Shown here one piece after another: positions 46,641-58,619 of a DNA stretch of 64,000 nt. Both the position numbers and the translations under genes were made by a program. Numbering within the stretch: the stretch's first letter is position 1; every line of letters begins with the position of its first letter. The notes beneath the pieces were generated by a model that was given only the letters and a program-made list of their open reading frames with translations, was not told where the DNA came from and made no database searches. Location: NCBI RefSeq assembly GCF_963583255.1, contig NC_084805.1, positions 1,876,560 through 1,940,559 of the forward strand, in the 5' to 3' direction. The stretch comes from Pyrus communis (taxonomy: Eukaryota; Streptophyta; Magnoliopsida; Rosales; Rosaceae).

Positions 46641-48420
46641 TTTAGAAATATAGTGGGAAGGCAAAGGTGAAAACTAATTGATTTAATGATGATTTTTGTA
46701 CAAAATTTCAAAACCGACTAAAAACAGTGAGCACCCACGTTTTTGTGAGAAATGCAAATATTTTATCTTCCCAAAAAAATTTTCGTTAGCATGAAGAGAA
46801 TATTTATAAAGCATTTGAAAAGAGTCACAAGTTTAGTTTGAACAGTACATTCAAACCGAAACATAAAATTAAATGAAAAAAAATTAATTGTAGGGAGCCC
46901 AAATATTTGCCTTAGCGAGGGTCTATATACTCAAGAATATCGATGGAAAGCTATAAATTAATTTTAAGTACCTCACGATACAGCGAATGTGAAAACAAAT
47001 GGACTTAATGATGATTGTCATAGGAATTTGCAAAATTAATAAAAAAACTATGAGTGTTAACCCTTATTTTTTTTGGAAAATACAAATGTTTCATTTTCAT
47101 AAAATATTTTCCATGACATTAAGAAACTGTTTACAAGATGTTTGGAAATGATTTTATCATTTATTGAGCCACAAATGTACCTATAGTAGTATATTTAAGC
47201 CGAAACCTAAAAAATAAGTGATTTTTTTTATGAGGTCCAAGACGTTTCTCAAACGGTGTTTCACCCTTAAAAAATATCAACAGAAAGTCTTATATTTGTT
47301 TTAAAAACCAAGTAATCTAGACGTCGGTCTTATAAAACCAAGTCAATTACTTGTTACAAAACTTTTAGGGTTGTGATTTTCACACACCCTTAACTACTTT
47401 TCCCACACCCCTTTCTATTTTTTAATACTTAATTGGTATTCTACTATTTAATCTTCTATATATACCCTTCCTACCTTTTGATGGTAATATTAAATAGGGA
47501 GGGGTATATATGGAAGATTAAATAGTAGGATACCAATTAATTATTAAAAAATATGAAGGGATGTGGGAAAAGTAGTTTAGGGTGTGTGAAAATCACAACC
47601 CTTACAATTGTTAACAAAGACTCCACGCCTACAGTCGTGTGCTTTGTGAAAGCCGAAACCTAAAACATAAATGAAAAATATTGTGGTGAGGCCCAAATCT
47701 TTGCCTTAACAAGGGTCTATACTCAGGAATATTGATGGAAAGTTATACATTAATATTATGTACCTCATTGTAAGGCAAATGTGAAAATAAATGGACTTAC
47801 TGAAGGTTTTTATACAAATTTACAAAACAGACAAAGAACCGTGAGTTAACTCACGTTTTTTGTGAAAAAAAAAAAAAAATGCAAATCTTTCAGTTTCGTA
47901 AAATATTTTTTCTCAACATTAAGAAAATCATTATAATACATATGGAAGTGGTTTTACCAGTTATTAAGCCACAAATGTATTTATAGTAGAATATTTAAGC
48001 CGAAACCTAACAAATTAATGAAAAAGTTGTAATGAGGCTCAAAACGTTTCTCAAAAGCTGTTTCACCCTCAAGAGATATCAACAGAAAGTCTTACATTAG
48101 TCATTAACAACCAAGTCATCTAAATGAAGGTCTTATGAAACCAAGTGATCATTTACGTGTTACAAAACTTTTAATTGCCCGGCGACTACAAAAATATTTC
48201 CACATGGTATAAGTCTTTTTCTATGATCATATCCAAAGTCTACCACTAATACTTTAGTGCGTAGTATAACATCCCAATTTTTTAATTAAAAAAATACTTA
48301 TTCTATATTCTATAAACTTTCTTATTCGTAAAATAGTATGCAAGCAGTTTTATTTAATTCTAGTAACATTCACTTATCCATTTTCCTCTTTGGTGCTTAC
48401 AATCATTGAGTTATAACCTT
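46641..48420 (+). repeat. Array of about 300-550-bp repeats upstream of lectin copy 3
   Basis: Same repeat order as upstream of copy 2 with the same boundary words (TATAAATTAATTTTAAGTACC near 46950, GTTATACATTAATATTATGTACC near 47740). It is interrupted by a MITE at 47368-47601. A partial extra copy of the promoter-distal block appears near 48780-49000 (AGTCTTTTTCTATGATCATA occurs at both 48210 and 48780). Confidence 0.78.
47368..47601. mobile_element. Tourist-like MITE (PIF/Harbinger type), 234 bp, TTA target duplication
   Basis: Inverted termini pair over about 45 bases, starting GGGTTGTGATTTTCACACAC and ending in its complement. The whole element is a palindrome with an inner TATATACCC segment. 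TTA flanks both ends (47365-47367 and 47602-47604). The sister units at about 43446 and 56233 have the uninterrupted host sequence (AAAACTTTTAATTGTTAA), so the insertion came after the duplication. Confidence 0.85.
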
Positions 48421-49262
48421 TGATAGTTCTGATATGTGATAACAATATTGAAAATTTATGCATTGTTTTAAACAAGATAGAAGTTTTTGTCATATGCACC
48501 ATCATAATAGAAACTCACATGCTACAAAAAAAAAAAAAATTTCATAACAACTCTACGCCGACAAATATATATTTGCTTGATGAAAATGATCGCACTAACT
48601 TTGCGATATGCTTTTACTATCTATCATAACATTTTACCTGTAGCCATTGTACGCTATGAAAGTTGACAGTTGCTCAAATTAAGAAAAGATGTTCGTGGAA
48701 AATGCGCACCCATCAATGTATTCGATCTTGTAACTATAATCTTGTACAAGTTAGAAAGTCTTATTTTATTTACTATAGAAAGTCTTTTTCTATGATCATA
48801 TCCAAAGTCTACCACTAATATTTTAGTGTAATACCACAGCCCAATTTTTTTATTAAAAAAATACTTATTCTATATTCTTTAAAATTTCTTATTCGTAAAA
48901 TAGTATGCAAGCAGTTTTATTTAACCATTTTTTATCTTTGGTGCTTCCAACCATTGAGTTAACCTTTGATAGTTTTGAAATGTGATAACAAAATTGAAAA
49001 TTTATGTGCTATAAAAAGTCTTTATTTATTTCATATGAGTTTTGGATTTTATATATTATTTTATAATGGGAATCACATATCAATGTTTCAGAATTGGCAG
49101 AAGAGTCATACAAAAAAATCAATCCGATCAGCTATTTTAACAAATCTCGCGTCACACCAATGAGATCAGCCATATTCATATCAGTGAAAGAGACGGGAAA
49201 CTGAGTGAGGAAATTAATATTAATTAAAGACTATAACTTGAGCTAGCTTGTGCTTAATTTCT

Positions 49263-49270
49263 TATAAATA
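49263..49270 (+). promoter_or_regulatory. TATA box of lectin copy 3
   Basis: TATAAATA, 105 bases before the ATG, in the conserved promoter block. Confidence 0.75.
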
Positions 49271-49374
49271 GGATAGCAGGTTTGAACTGAGCAACACATT
49301 CACAGCAAGCAAATTAAATCATCAAGAGAGAAGAAAAAAGAGAGATCATCCCAATCCCAACTACACTATACATC

Positions 49375-49872
49375 ATGGCTCCACCTGTACTACCTAGCCC
49401 CTTTCTGCTGAAAGCAGATATCAACAACAAATACTTGCGATATCAACTTGATGCAGAAAGCGACCTCAATGAGATTGTCCAGTTTTCCGAAGACAATGAA
49501 AACAGCCGGTTCATAAAGTTCACCACCGAGAAGCCAAACAATGAGGACTACGCTGACAAGAATTACGTGCATATCAAATGCTCCTACAACGGCAACTACT
49601 TGAGAAGGGTGGACCAAAACAGGCTATTGGTCCTGGTCGCGGCTACTGACCGAAACGAAACCAAAGACAATTGGGCTTGCACATTGTTCAAAGTCGAGCC
49701 TGTCGGACCACCTGACAACAACAACCTAATCATGCGCTGCCGATTACGCCACTTGCAAAGCGACCTCTTAACCAGGCCGTTCATTGAGAACAGATTCGAA
49801 TTACGCCTCAGCCAAAAAACACCTGACGCTGGAGGGGTGGATATCTACTCCGTCTCCCAAGTTAAATGTTGA
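49375..49872 (+). CDS. Amaranthin-like lectin (agglutinin domain), copy 3
   Basis: Intronless, 165 residues. It differs from copy 2 by A/V in the LLVL-AATDRNE stretch, I/V in LFKVEP and T/M in LIMRCR. Leader, TATA box and 3' flank are conserved. 4420 bases separate its start from that of copy 2, which gives the tandem unit length. The 3' flank runs into a CACTA transposon at about 50286. Confidence 0.87.
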   Translation: MAPPVLPSPFLLKADINNKYLRYQLDAESDLNEIVQFSEDNENSRFIKFTTEKPNNEDYADKNYVHIKCSYNGNYLRRVDQNRLLVLVAATDRNETKDNWACTLFKVEPVGPPDNNNLIMRCRLRHLQSDLLTRPFIENRFELRLSQKTPDAGGVDIYSVSQVKC

Positions 49873-50285
49873 TGATCACTATGCATGATGTTTGTGGGTT
49901 ACGTCTCTGGAAACCCTCACGAGACTTCACTCGTCCCATTTGGGTCACCTATGGGTTTAAAAGGCTTGTTGCATGCGCTAATGCAATTGTGTTCCCTGCG
50001 AAAATGGCATTGATTTTCATCACTACTTTTTTCCTTGTTTTTGGTTTTTGGATTTCTCTTTAATCCATGTGTTTATAGCAATAATAATAAACTCATGTCT
50101 TATCTTTGTGTTTGGATAAGTCGTTTGCAAGTGTATGATTCACTAGCTTTTAATGTAATCTGTGTGTTTGTTGCAATAATAATAAAGATTGATGATTCAG
50201 ATGTCTAACTACTCTGCATGTTCAAAACTCAAGTCAAAGAAACTCTTTAGAAGATTGGATGGTATGCAGTTTACGACATTCAGAT

Positions 50286-51727
50286 GTCGAGCTCTTTATC
50301 CTTTTTCCGCCACTCGTGGTCCCATGGCAACCATCTCCGATGATCAAGGTAACAAACTTTTCTGGCGTGCCAACCAAATGTTACATCATCCTTGCATATA
50401 GGGCATGCCATATAACCCTTAGTGCTCCACTAGAAATCATTGCATATGTAGGAAAATGGTTCAGAGTCCACATAACTACTACCCGCAAAGTGAACATCTT
50501 CTCAATGGACTTATCTTACATGCGCACACCGTTTGTCCATAAATCTTTTAGTTCATCAACCAACGACCTTAAGCAAACATCGATTGACCTGTGAGGATCC
50601 TCAGTTATCAAAAGAGTCATCATTATGTATTATTTTTTCATGCATTTCCAAGGCGGCAAACTATATTGGAATACGAAAATCGACCAAGTGTTGTGGTGTT
50701 GGTTTAGAACCTTAAATAGACTGAATCTGTCAGTGGCAAGTCGCAATCTAACATTCCGGGGATCAGCAGCAAACTCGGGGAACATTCGATCGAACTCTTT
50801 CCATGCCTCCTCATCTGCAGGATGCCTCATCACATCGTCGTCTACCCGTTTTTCCTTGTGCCATCTAATGTTTGTGGTAGTATGCATCAACAAATACAAT
50901 CGCTGCAACCTAGGTTTCAGGGGCAGATAATGCATGACTTTTTGTGGGATCTTAGTCGTTTTATTCTAAAATGTCATTTTGAAGCTTGACTCATTGCATA
51001 CAGGGCATTTATCTAATGCTTTATTCTCTTTGTAAAATAAAATACAATTGTTTTTGCAAGCGTGAATTTTTTCATAACCCAATCCAAGACCATTCAACAC
51101 CTTTTGTGCATGTCTATGGTCTTTCAGCAAACAATTGTCCTTCGGAAGCATTCTTTTGAAAACCCCCAAAAAGTAATCGAACATTGGTTCAGCATACGGT
51201 ACTTTTTTTTTTCCGTGCATTAGTTCCACAATGGTCATGAGAACGAAAAAGCTCTTGCACCCCAGGTATACCACTTGGTTGGCATTTTGTAATAGTTTTT
51301 CATATTGTTTGAACTATGCAATGTCCATTGGTGTAGGCACGTCATCTTCCCCTTCCTGATTGGTGTTTGTCGATGCAAATGGAAAAACATCATTTAAAAT
51401 ATCCACGACTTGTTCATTAGGATCCACAATAAGTTCAACATCGTCCATTCTTGTGGCGTTTGAAGGTGAAACATTGTCTAATTGTTCCCCATAATGGTTC
51501 CAAGTATTATTTGTCTCAATTATTCCATTCCTTACTAAATGAAATCGAACATTTTTAATTGTCTCATTTAACGTGTTGTTACACCTGTTATAAGGACACC
51601 GGATTCTAGTTGCACTTGAGTTGTGTGTACATGCAAAGTCAATAAAATCCTCTGTTCCATCCAAGTATTCGTCCGTGCATCTATTCGGGTTTTGTATCCA
51701 CGTCCTGTCCATAATTCCTGGAACCAC
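50286..51727 (-). pseudogene. CACTA transposase (TNP2) relic
   Basis: From 51727 leftward: a transposase-associated domain (MDRTWIQNPNRCTDEYLDG, then RCPYNRCNNT), a segment with YEKIHACKNNCILFYKE and CPVCNESSFK, then the TNP2 core (NVRLRLATDRFSLFKVLNQH, LPPWKCMKK), ACPICKDD, and RRWLPWDHEWRKK at the truncated end. The order is that of plant TNP2 transposases. Several frame breaks and the loss of the C-terminal part make it inactive. Confidence 0.82.
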
Positions 51728-53274
51728 AATAACAATACAACAATCACTGCAACTTCATACAAATGATAGTGTCACCTTATGCCTTCGGTAAAGGCCCTAT
51801 CCCATTCGAGAATGTATAGTCATGTCACGTAATATACGGCTATATCAAATTAGATTTCGATGTGGATGAATTTGGGCAACATCTCGGTACAGTTCTTCAG
51901 GTGTACAATGTAGATATAAAATACCAAAGTGCCATTCGAAGAACGTACAGAGATGACACTGAAATTTCCACAACCGAAACCTAATCCTTGAACCATAAAC
52001 TACGCGCCATAACTATGCATTCCCAAACTATCCAAATAATGGGACAATTCAAGAATTAATTGGACCGTAGTCATGCTTTCGCATCCATGCGCGAAATCCA
52101 ACTAATCCTCGAACGGGAAACTAAGTTTTACTAAAAATAAATAAAAAGTACAAAGTTAATTTCAATTAACTTTGTACATCACAACACCTATTTGTACGTC
52201 ATATACAAATTTAACAACATAATACAATTATAATTTCCCAACACAATATAAACATAACAAACTAAGTTCAACATAATTTTATTAATTTGATATTTAAAAA
52301 AAATAAAACGAAGAAAATACCTTCTTAATCGTTCTCCACCAAGCGCTAATCACACACAATATCCCCATAGACAACAAAATTAATGGCGTTAGTATGAATT
52401 TATATTAATACATTTACCCTAAACAAAAAAAATGCTTACTAGACACACCAAGATAGCTTGATCAACCTAGAGAAGAAGATGGAGGGAGTAGATGATGAAA
52501 TTGAGAGAAAATGGAAATGATGGATGCTGGATTCAGCAAAATCGAAGGGATGAGTATAGAGGCACAATTTGCATTTTTTTTTGCAGTTTGCCTCTGCACA
52601 TGGCTGAATCTAGGTTAAAAAGTTCATTTTTGGACGAATGATTTTGCGCGACGAACAATGTCTTCATCACACAAATGTTATTTGCGCGACTAACATAGTT
52701 TTCATCGCGCAACATTTCCGCGACAAAAAAAAATCATTCGTCGCGCAAGTTTACCATTTTTTATTTCATTTCCTTTACTTTATAATTTATTCTTTTCAAC
52801 AAATTGTGCAACGAAAACATGTATCGTCACACAATGCATTTTTTTATTTTTTATTTTTATGTTTTTATGTTTTATTTTGTATGTATTGTAAATTTTGATT
52901 TTATTATAAATCAAAAACTCAAACCTAATTAAACGTTAAATTAATTAACAAAACTAATTTACTATCCCAAATAGAAATTATAATTAATGTAAATATTAAT
53001 ACTCATCCACATAACATATATTTATTAATTAAATAAAATATAAAGTCCACAAAATCTTATTTAAAAAAAAAAAAAAAAAAAACCAACCCTCCTCAACTTC
53101 AATCCTCCCTCGCCCACAACACATCAAACTTCCACTGCAGGAAAATTTGCTTGAAAAGCCCATCCACATAAATTTGCTGCTTCTTATTGCTTTCATCAAC
53201 ATCCCAATGAACCTACCTTAATGCCAATAACAATAAATTAGTAATTTAAAAAAAATATTACGTTTTAACAAAAA

Positions 53275-54650
53275 TAATTGTTCATTATTTACTACAAACT
53301 TACCGATAACTCCATCAACATGGACTTCTTCAACTCCTCATAGACCTTTTTCCAAGATTCAAACTCGACAGAACAATCCCTCCGCTCCAAATTCTCAATG
53401 TCACACCTAAGTTCGGTGTACGCCTCAACCATATTTTTACCTTCAAAGTACGGCACTTGCTTCCATCAATACCTCTCTAATCGCACTACAAGTTTCTTTT
53501 TACCAGAACCTTCTGCAGAATCGGCCATTCTTTTTGAAACAGAAAAAAAAAAAATTTGAAAACTAGGGTTTTGAAACTGAGCTTATATAGCACTAGGATA
53601 CCTTTGCGCAAAAAATTTGAAAACTAGGGTTTTGAAACTGTGTTTATATAGCACTAGGATACCTTTGCACGACAAAACCATTTGTTGCGCAAATAGCCAT
53701 GTTAGTCGCACAAAACGCGTCTTATATGCGCAATAAATGAGAAGGTTTGAACACAATTTGACCGTGCTTTGTGCGACAAACAGTTGTTGTTCGTCACGCA
53801 AAGTTATGTTAAGCGACGAACGTAGCGTCGCACAATATATTTAGCGACAAATGTTCAAAATATATTTAATACCTTAAATATTTATTCTAAAAATAATTAA
53901 TACTTTAAATATTTATTTTATAAATAATTAATACCTAAAATATTATTCTATATATAATTAATACCTTAAATATTTATTCTATAAATAATTAATGCCTTAA
54001 CCCATACAATTATTTTGAGCATAAGTACGATATTCGTTGAAGATTGAAAACATATACAAACCGAGGATAGGGTGCTTACATTAGGCCTCAATAAAAAATA
54101 AAAAAAAAACCAAACAGGAATTAAGACCTAATTAAGTCCAAATACATAACTTGTAAAAAAAAAAAAAAAACCTTAAATTTAAATATTGCCACACAAAGCA
54201 TAAATTTAAAACTACTATTTCGATGGTTCTGGTCCATTCCGTAAGACTTTATAATGCCATCGATTGTAACCTTCCTCGAACGCATCATCCATCAACTTCA
54301 TCAACTGTTCATTTGTATCATCATCAAGAGTATACTTACACTGTTACACATATATGCAAATAATTAATTCCAACATATAACTAACAATTTCACAAACTTA
54401 ATTATTGATCCATCAACAATATACTTACTAAAAGTTCATCCATCACAACTTTCTTCACATTTATGGGCACATCTTTCCAAGAACGCCACTCAGCAGTGGG
54501 ACAATTATTCCCCATGGCTACAACAATTGTTTGCGCGAACTCAAAATGTTCCCTCAAATCATGTGGGTTGGCATTGTGCACCTTCTCATCCTTGTTTTTA
54601 TCCTCCATCACAGCACGAACAAAATTGTGAAGAATAAGGACAGCAGACAT
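53275..54650 (-). other. Inner part of the CACTA element with short ORF relics
   Basis: Two minus-strand pieces begin MADSAEGSGKKKLVVRLERY (53530 down, broken by a stop) and MSAVLILHNFVRAVMEDKNK (54650-54402). Both contain an ESWKKV/RSWKDVP-type sequence and may be copies of a second CACTA protein exon. A 60-bp near-perfect tandem duplication lies at about 53555-53670 (TATATAGCACTAGGATACCT twice). No firm function. Confidence 0.45.
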
Positions 54651-55187
54651 GCATATTTATATGAAGGTTAGGGCCTTTGCGCGACGAAGGATTTGTCGTG
54701 CTAACATCTATATTAAATGTGGTATTGATTCATATGATTCACCTGTAGTGAATGACCAAAACTGACAGGAACTTGTGCGACGAATCCTTGGTTGTGCAAA
54801 TGTCCCCTTTTCGTCGTGCAAGTTTTTCGCACCAAAAAAAATTACCCCGCGTTTTCTTCCTGACTTTACGTGATGACAACAAGTATTCGTCGCGCTAAGT
54901 ATTCTTATGCGACGAATATTTTTGTCGCGTAAATTTTTTTTTCTATTATGTCTATTTTGCGCGACGAAAAGTTTTTTCCATCGCTCAAGTACGTCTTGTG
55001 CGATGAAATATTGTTCGTCGTGCAAGCGGTTTTTTCTACTAGTGTTGTAGGATTGGTTGGTATGCAGTTTACGCCATGCAGACAATGAAATTACTGGTTA
55101 TCATTTGTGACCAACTTGGTAGGTTAAATAAGCATTTCGTCTAGTGCTCCACTCAATCTAAAAATAAAATTACTTGGTTAAATGGAC

Positions 55188-55362
55188 TCATACGAGAACT
55201 TCCCAGTGGGTCACCCATCATAGAAGTGCTCTCGCGCACTACTCCCTTAATTTCGGAGTTCCCATGGAACCCGAAGCCAGTGAGCTCCCAAAAGGCCTCG
55301 TGCTAGGTAGGGACGGGAATATACATATAAGGATCACTCCCCTGGGCGATGTAGGATATTAC
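55188..55362 (-). mobile_element. Cassandra TRIM LTR fragment with 5S rRNA-like segment
   Basis: On the minus strand it starts TGTAATATCCTACATCGCCC and contains TAGCACGAGGCCTTTTGGGA and the 5S-derived part (GAACTCCGAAATTAAGGGAG, GCGAGAGCACTTC, ATGATGGGTGACC, CTGGGAAGTTCTCGT). This is the 5' half of a Cassandra LTR; the pol III control region is recognisable but mutated. It is inserted in the lectin unit beside LINE-relic sequence. It is not a genuine 5S gene. Confidence 0.85.
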
Positions 55363-56990
55363 ATGTTGGCCATTAATTCTAGTGGTTTTCCTAATTGGTG
55401 ATGGAATCTCATCTAGAAACTTCATATTCCTCCAAAGTTAAGAGTTTCTTATGGCTACTCTTTCTTGATAAGATTCTCACTAATGAACAAAAGCTGAAAG
55501 TCTTATATTAATTTTAGAAATATGGTGGTAAGGCAAAGGTGAAAACTAATTGATTTAATGATGATTTTTGTATAAAATTTCAAAACTGATTAAAACAGTG
55601 AGCACCCATGTTTTTGTGAGAAATGCAAATATTTTATCTTCCCAAAATATTTTTCGTTAACATTAAGAGAATATTTATAAAGCATTTGGAAAGAGCCACA
55701 AATTTAGTTTGAATGGTATATTTAAACCCAAACCTAAAATTAAATCAAAAAAATTTATTGTAGGGATCCCCAAATATTTGCCTTAGCAAGGGTCTATACT
55801 CAAGAATATTGACGGAAAGCTATACATTAATTTGAAGTGCCTCACGATAAGCTGAATGTGAAAACAAATGGACTTAATGATGATTTTCATATGAATTTGC
55901 AAAATCAATAAAAAAACCTTGAGTGTTAACCCTCATTTTTTTGTGAAAAATATAGATGTTTCATTTTTGTAAAATATTTTCCATGACATTAAGAAACTAT
56001 TTGCAAGATGGTTGGAAATGGTTTTACCAATTACTGAGCCACATATGTACTTATAGTAGTATATTTAAGCTGAAACCTAAAAAATAAATGAAAAAAATTG
56101 TAATGCGGCCCAAGACGTTTGTCAATCGGTGTTTCACCGTCAAAAATATCAACATAAAGTCTTATATTTGTTTAAAAAACAAAGTCATCTAGATGTAGGT
56201 CTTATAAAACCAAGTCAATTACTTGTTACAAAACTTTTAATTGTTAAAAAAGAATCCACACCTAGAGCCATGTGCTTTGTGAAAGCCGACACCTAAAGCA
56301 TAAATGAAAAATACTGTAGTGAGGCCCAAATCTTTGCCTTAACAAGGGTATATACTCAGGAATATCGATGGAAAGTTATACATTAATTTTATGTACCTCA
56401 CAGTAAGGCGAATGTGAAAACAAATGGACTTAATGAAGATTTTTATACAAATTTACAAAACCGAAAGAGACCTATGAGTTAATTCACGTTTTTTGTGGAA
56501 AAAAAAAATGCAAATCTTGCAGTTTCGTAAAATATTTTTTCGTGACACTAAGAAAATCATTATAATACATATGGAAGTGGTTTTACCAGTTATTAAGTCA
56601 CAAATGTATTTATAGTAAAATATTTAAACCGAAACCTAAAAAATAAGTGAAAAAATTGTAATGAGGCCCAAAACGTTTCTCAAAAGTGTTTCACCCTCAA
56701 GAAATATCAACATAAAGTTACATTAGTCTTTAACAACCAAATCATCTAAATGTAGGTCTTATGAAACCAAGCGATCATTTACCTGTTACAAAACTTTTAA
56801 TTACCTGGCGACTACAAAAATCTGTCCACATGGTAGAAGTCTTTTTGTATGATCATATCCAAAGTCTACCACTAATATTTTAGTGTAATATAACATCCCA
56901 ATTTTTTATTAAAAAAATACTTATTCTATATTCTATAAAATTTCTTATTCGTAAAATGGTATGAAAGCAGTTTTATTTAATTCTAGTAAC
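55363..56990 (+). repeat. LINE relic tail and array repeats upstream of lectin copy 4
   Basis: 55363-55510 continues the zf-RVT relic (MLAINSSGFPNW in frame, then a stop). 55510-56990 is the same repeat array as in the other units (TACATTAATTTGAAGTGCCTCAC near 55825, TACATTAATTTTATGTACC near 56380). It lacks the MITE found in unit 2. Confidence 0.75.
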
Positions 56991-57652
56991 ATTTACTTAA
57001 CCATTTTTCTCTGTGGCGCTTACAACCATTGAGTGAACCTTTGATAGTTCTGAAATGTGATAAAAAAATCGAAAATTTATGCATTGTTTTAAACAAGATA
57101 GAAGTTTTTGTCATATGTCCCATCATAATAGAAACTCACATGCTACAAAACAAAATTTCATAGTGACTCTACACCGACAAATATATATTTACTTCATGAA
57201 AAATGACCGTTCTGACTTTGCGATATGCTTTTACTATGTATCATAACCACAGAGACATTTTACCCGTAGCCATTGTACTTTATGAAAGCTGGCAGTCGCT
57301 CAAATTAAGAAAACATGTTCATGGAAAATGCGCACCCATCAATATATTCGATCTTGTAACTATAATCTTGTACAAGTTAGAAAGTCTTATTTTATGTGCT
57401 ATAAAAAGTCTTTATTTATTTCATATGAGTTTTGGATTTTATATATTATTTTATAATGGGAATCACATCTACATGTTTCAGAATTGGCGGAAGAGTCATA
57501 CAAAGAAATCAATCCGATCAGCTATTTTAACAAATCTTGCGTCACACCAATGAGATCAGCGATATTCATATCAATGAAAGAGACGGGAAACTGAGTGAGG
57601 AAATTAATATTAATTAAAGACCATAGCTTGAGCTAGCTTGTGCTAATTTTCT

Positions 57653-57660
57653 TATAAATA
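57653..57660 (+). promoter_or_regulatory. TATA box of lectin copy 4
   Basis: TATAAATA, 104 bases before the ATG, in the conserved promoter block. Confidence 0.75.
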
Positions 57661-57763
57661 GGATAGCAGGTTTGAACTGAGCAACACATTCACAACAAGC
57701 AAATTAAATCATCAAGAGAGAAGAAAAAGAGAGATCATCCCAATCCCAACCACACTATACATC

Positions 57764-58261
57764 ATGGCTCCACCTGTACTACCAAGCCCCTTTCTGCTCA
57801 AAGCAGATATCAACAACAAATATTTGCGCTATCAACTTGATGCAGAAAGCGACCTCAATGAGATTGTCCAGTTTTCTGAGGACAGTGAAAACAGTCGGTT
57901 CATAAAGTTCACCACCGAGAAGCCAAACAATGAGGACTACGCCGACAAGAATTACGTGCATATCAAATGCTCCTATAACGGCAACTACTTGAGAAGGGTG
58001 GACCAAAACAGGCTATTGGTCCTGGCCGCGGCTACTGACCGAAACGAAACCAAAGACAATTGGGCTTGCACATTGTTCAAAGTCGAGCCTGTCGGACCAC
58101 CTAACAACAACAACCTAATCACGCGCTGCCGATTACGTCACTTGCAAAGCGACCTCTTAATCAGGCCGTTCATTGAAAATAGATTTGAATTACGCCTCAG
58201 CCAAAAAACACCTGACGCTGGAGGGGTGGATATCTACTCCGTCTCCCAAGTTAAATGTTGA
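57764..58261 (+). CDS. Amaranthin-like lectin (agglutinin domain), copy 4
   Basis: Intronless, 165 residues. Compared with copy 2 the changes are N/S in SEDSENSR, I/V in LFKVEP, D/N in GPPNNNN and T/I in LLIRPF. Promoter, leader and 3' flank are conserved, and the reading frame is intact. The larger gap to copy 3 (8389 bases) is explained by the CACTA and Cassandra insertions. As with the other copies, expression and sugar binding cannot be judged from sequence alone. Confidence 0.87.
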   Translation: MAPPVLPSPFLLKADINNKYLRYQLDAESDLNEIVQFSEDSENSRFIKFTTEKPNNEDYADKNYVHIKCSYNGNYLRRVDQNRLLVLAAATDRNETKDNWACTLFKVEPVGPPNNNNLITRCRLRHLQSDLLIRPFIENRFELRLSQKTPDAGGVDIYSVSQVKC

Positions 58262-58619
58262 TGATCACTATGCATGATGTTTGTGGGTAACGTCTCTGGA
58301 AACCCTCACGAGACTTCACTCGTCCCATTTGGATCACCTATGGGTTTAAAAGGCTTGTTGCATGCGCTAATGCAATCGTATTCCCCGTGAAAGTGGCATT
58401 GAATCTCATCACTACTTTTTTCCTTGTTTTTGGTTTTTGAATATCGCTGTAATCCATGTGTTTATAGCAATAATAATAAACTCATGTCTTATCTTTGTGT
58501 TTGGATAAGCCGTTTGCAAGTGTATAATTCACTAGCTTTTAGTGTAATCCATGTGTTTGTTGCGATAATAATAAAGATTGATAATTCAGATGTCTAACTA
58601 CTCTGCATGTTCAAAACTG

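Larger units (their letters stand above)
50286..55044 (-). mobile_element. Truncated CACTA (En/Spm) transposon, one terminus kept
   Basis: On the minus strand the element starts at 55044 with CACTAGTAGAAAAAACCGC, the classic CACTA terminus. Subterminal GCGCGACGAA/TTCGTCGCGCAA words cluster at 54670-55020 and recur at 52630-52740 and 53690-53830. Transposase relics follow at 51727-50286. The other terminus is missing: transposase sequence stops abruptly at about 50286 against lectin-unit DNA. The host word GGTATGCAGTTTACG is present on both sides (50260 and 55060), so the left break is not a simple insertion edge. Confidence 0.78.

Noticed and set aside
54402..54650. Independent 82-codon gene
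   Set aside because: Lies within the CACTA element and is most simply a relic of a transposon protein.
55195..55270. 5S rRNA gene
   Set aside because: The 5S-like part lies inside Cassandra LTR sequence and is mutated.
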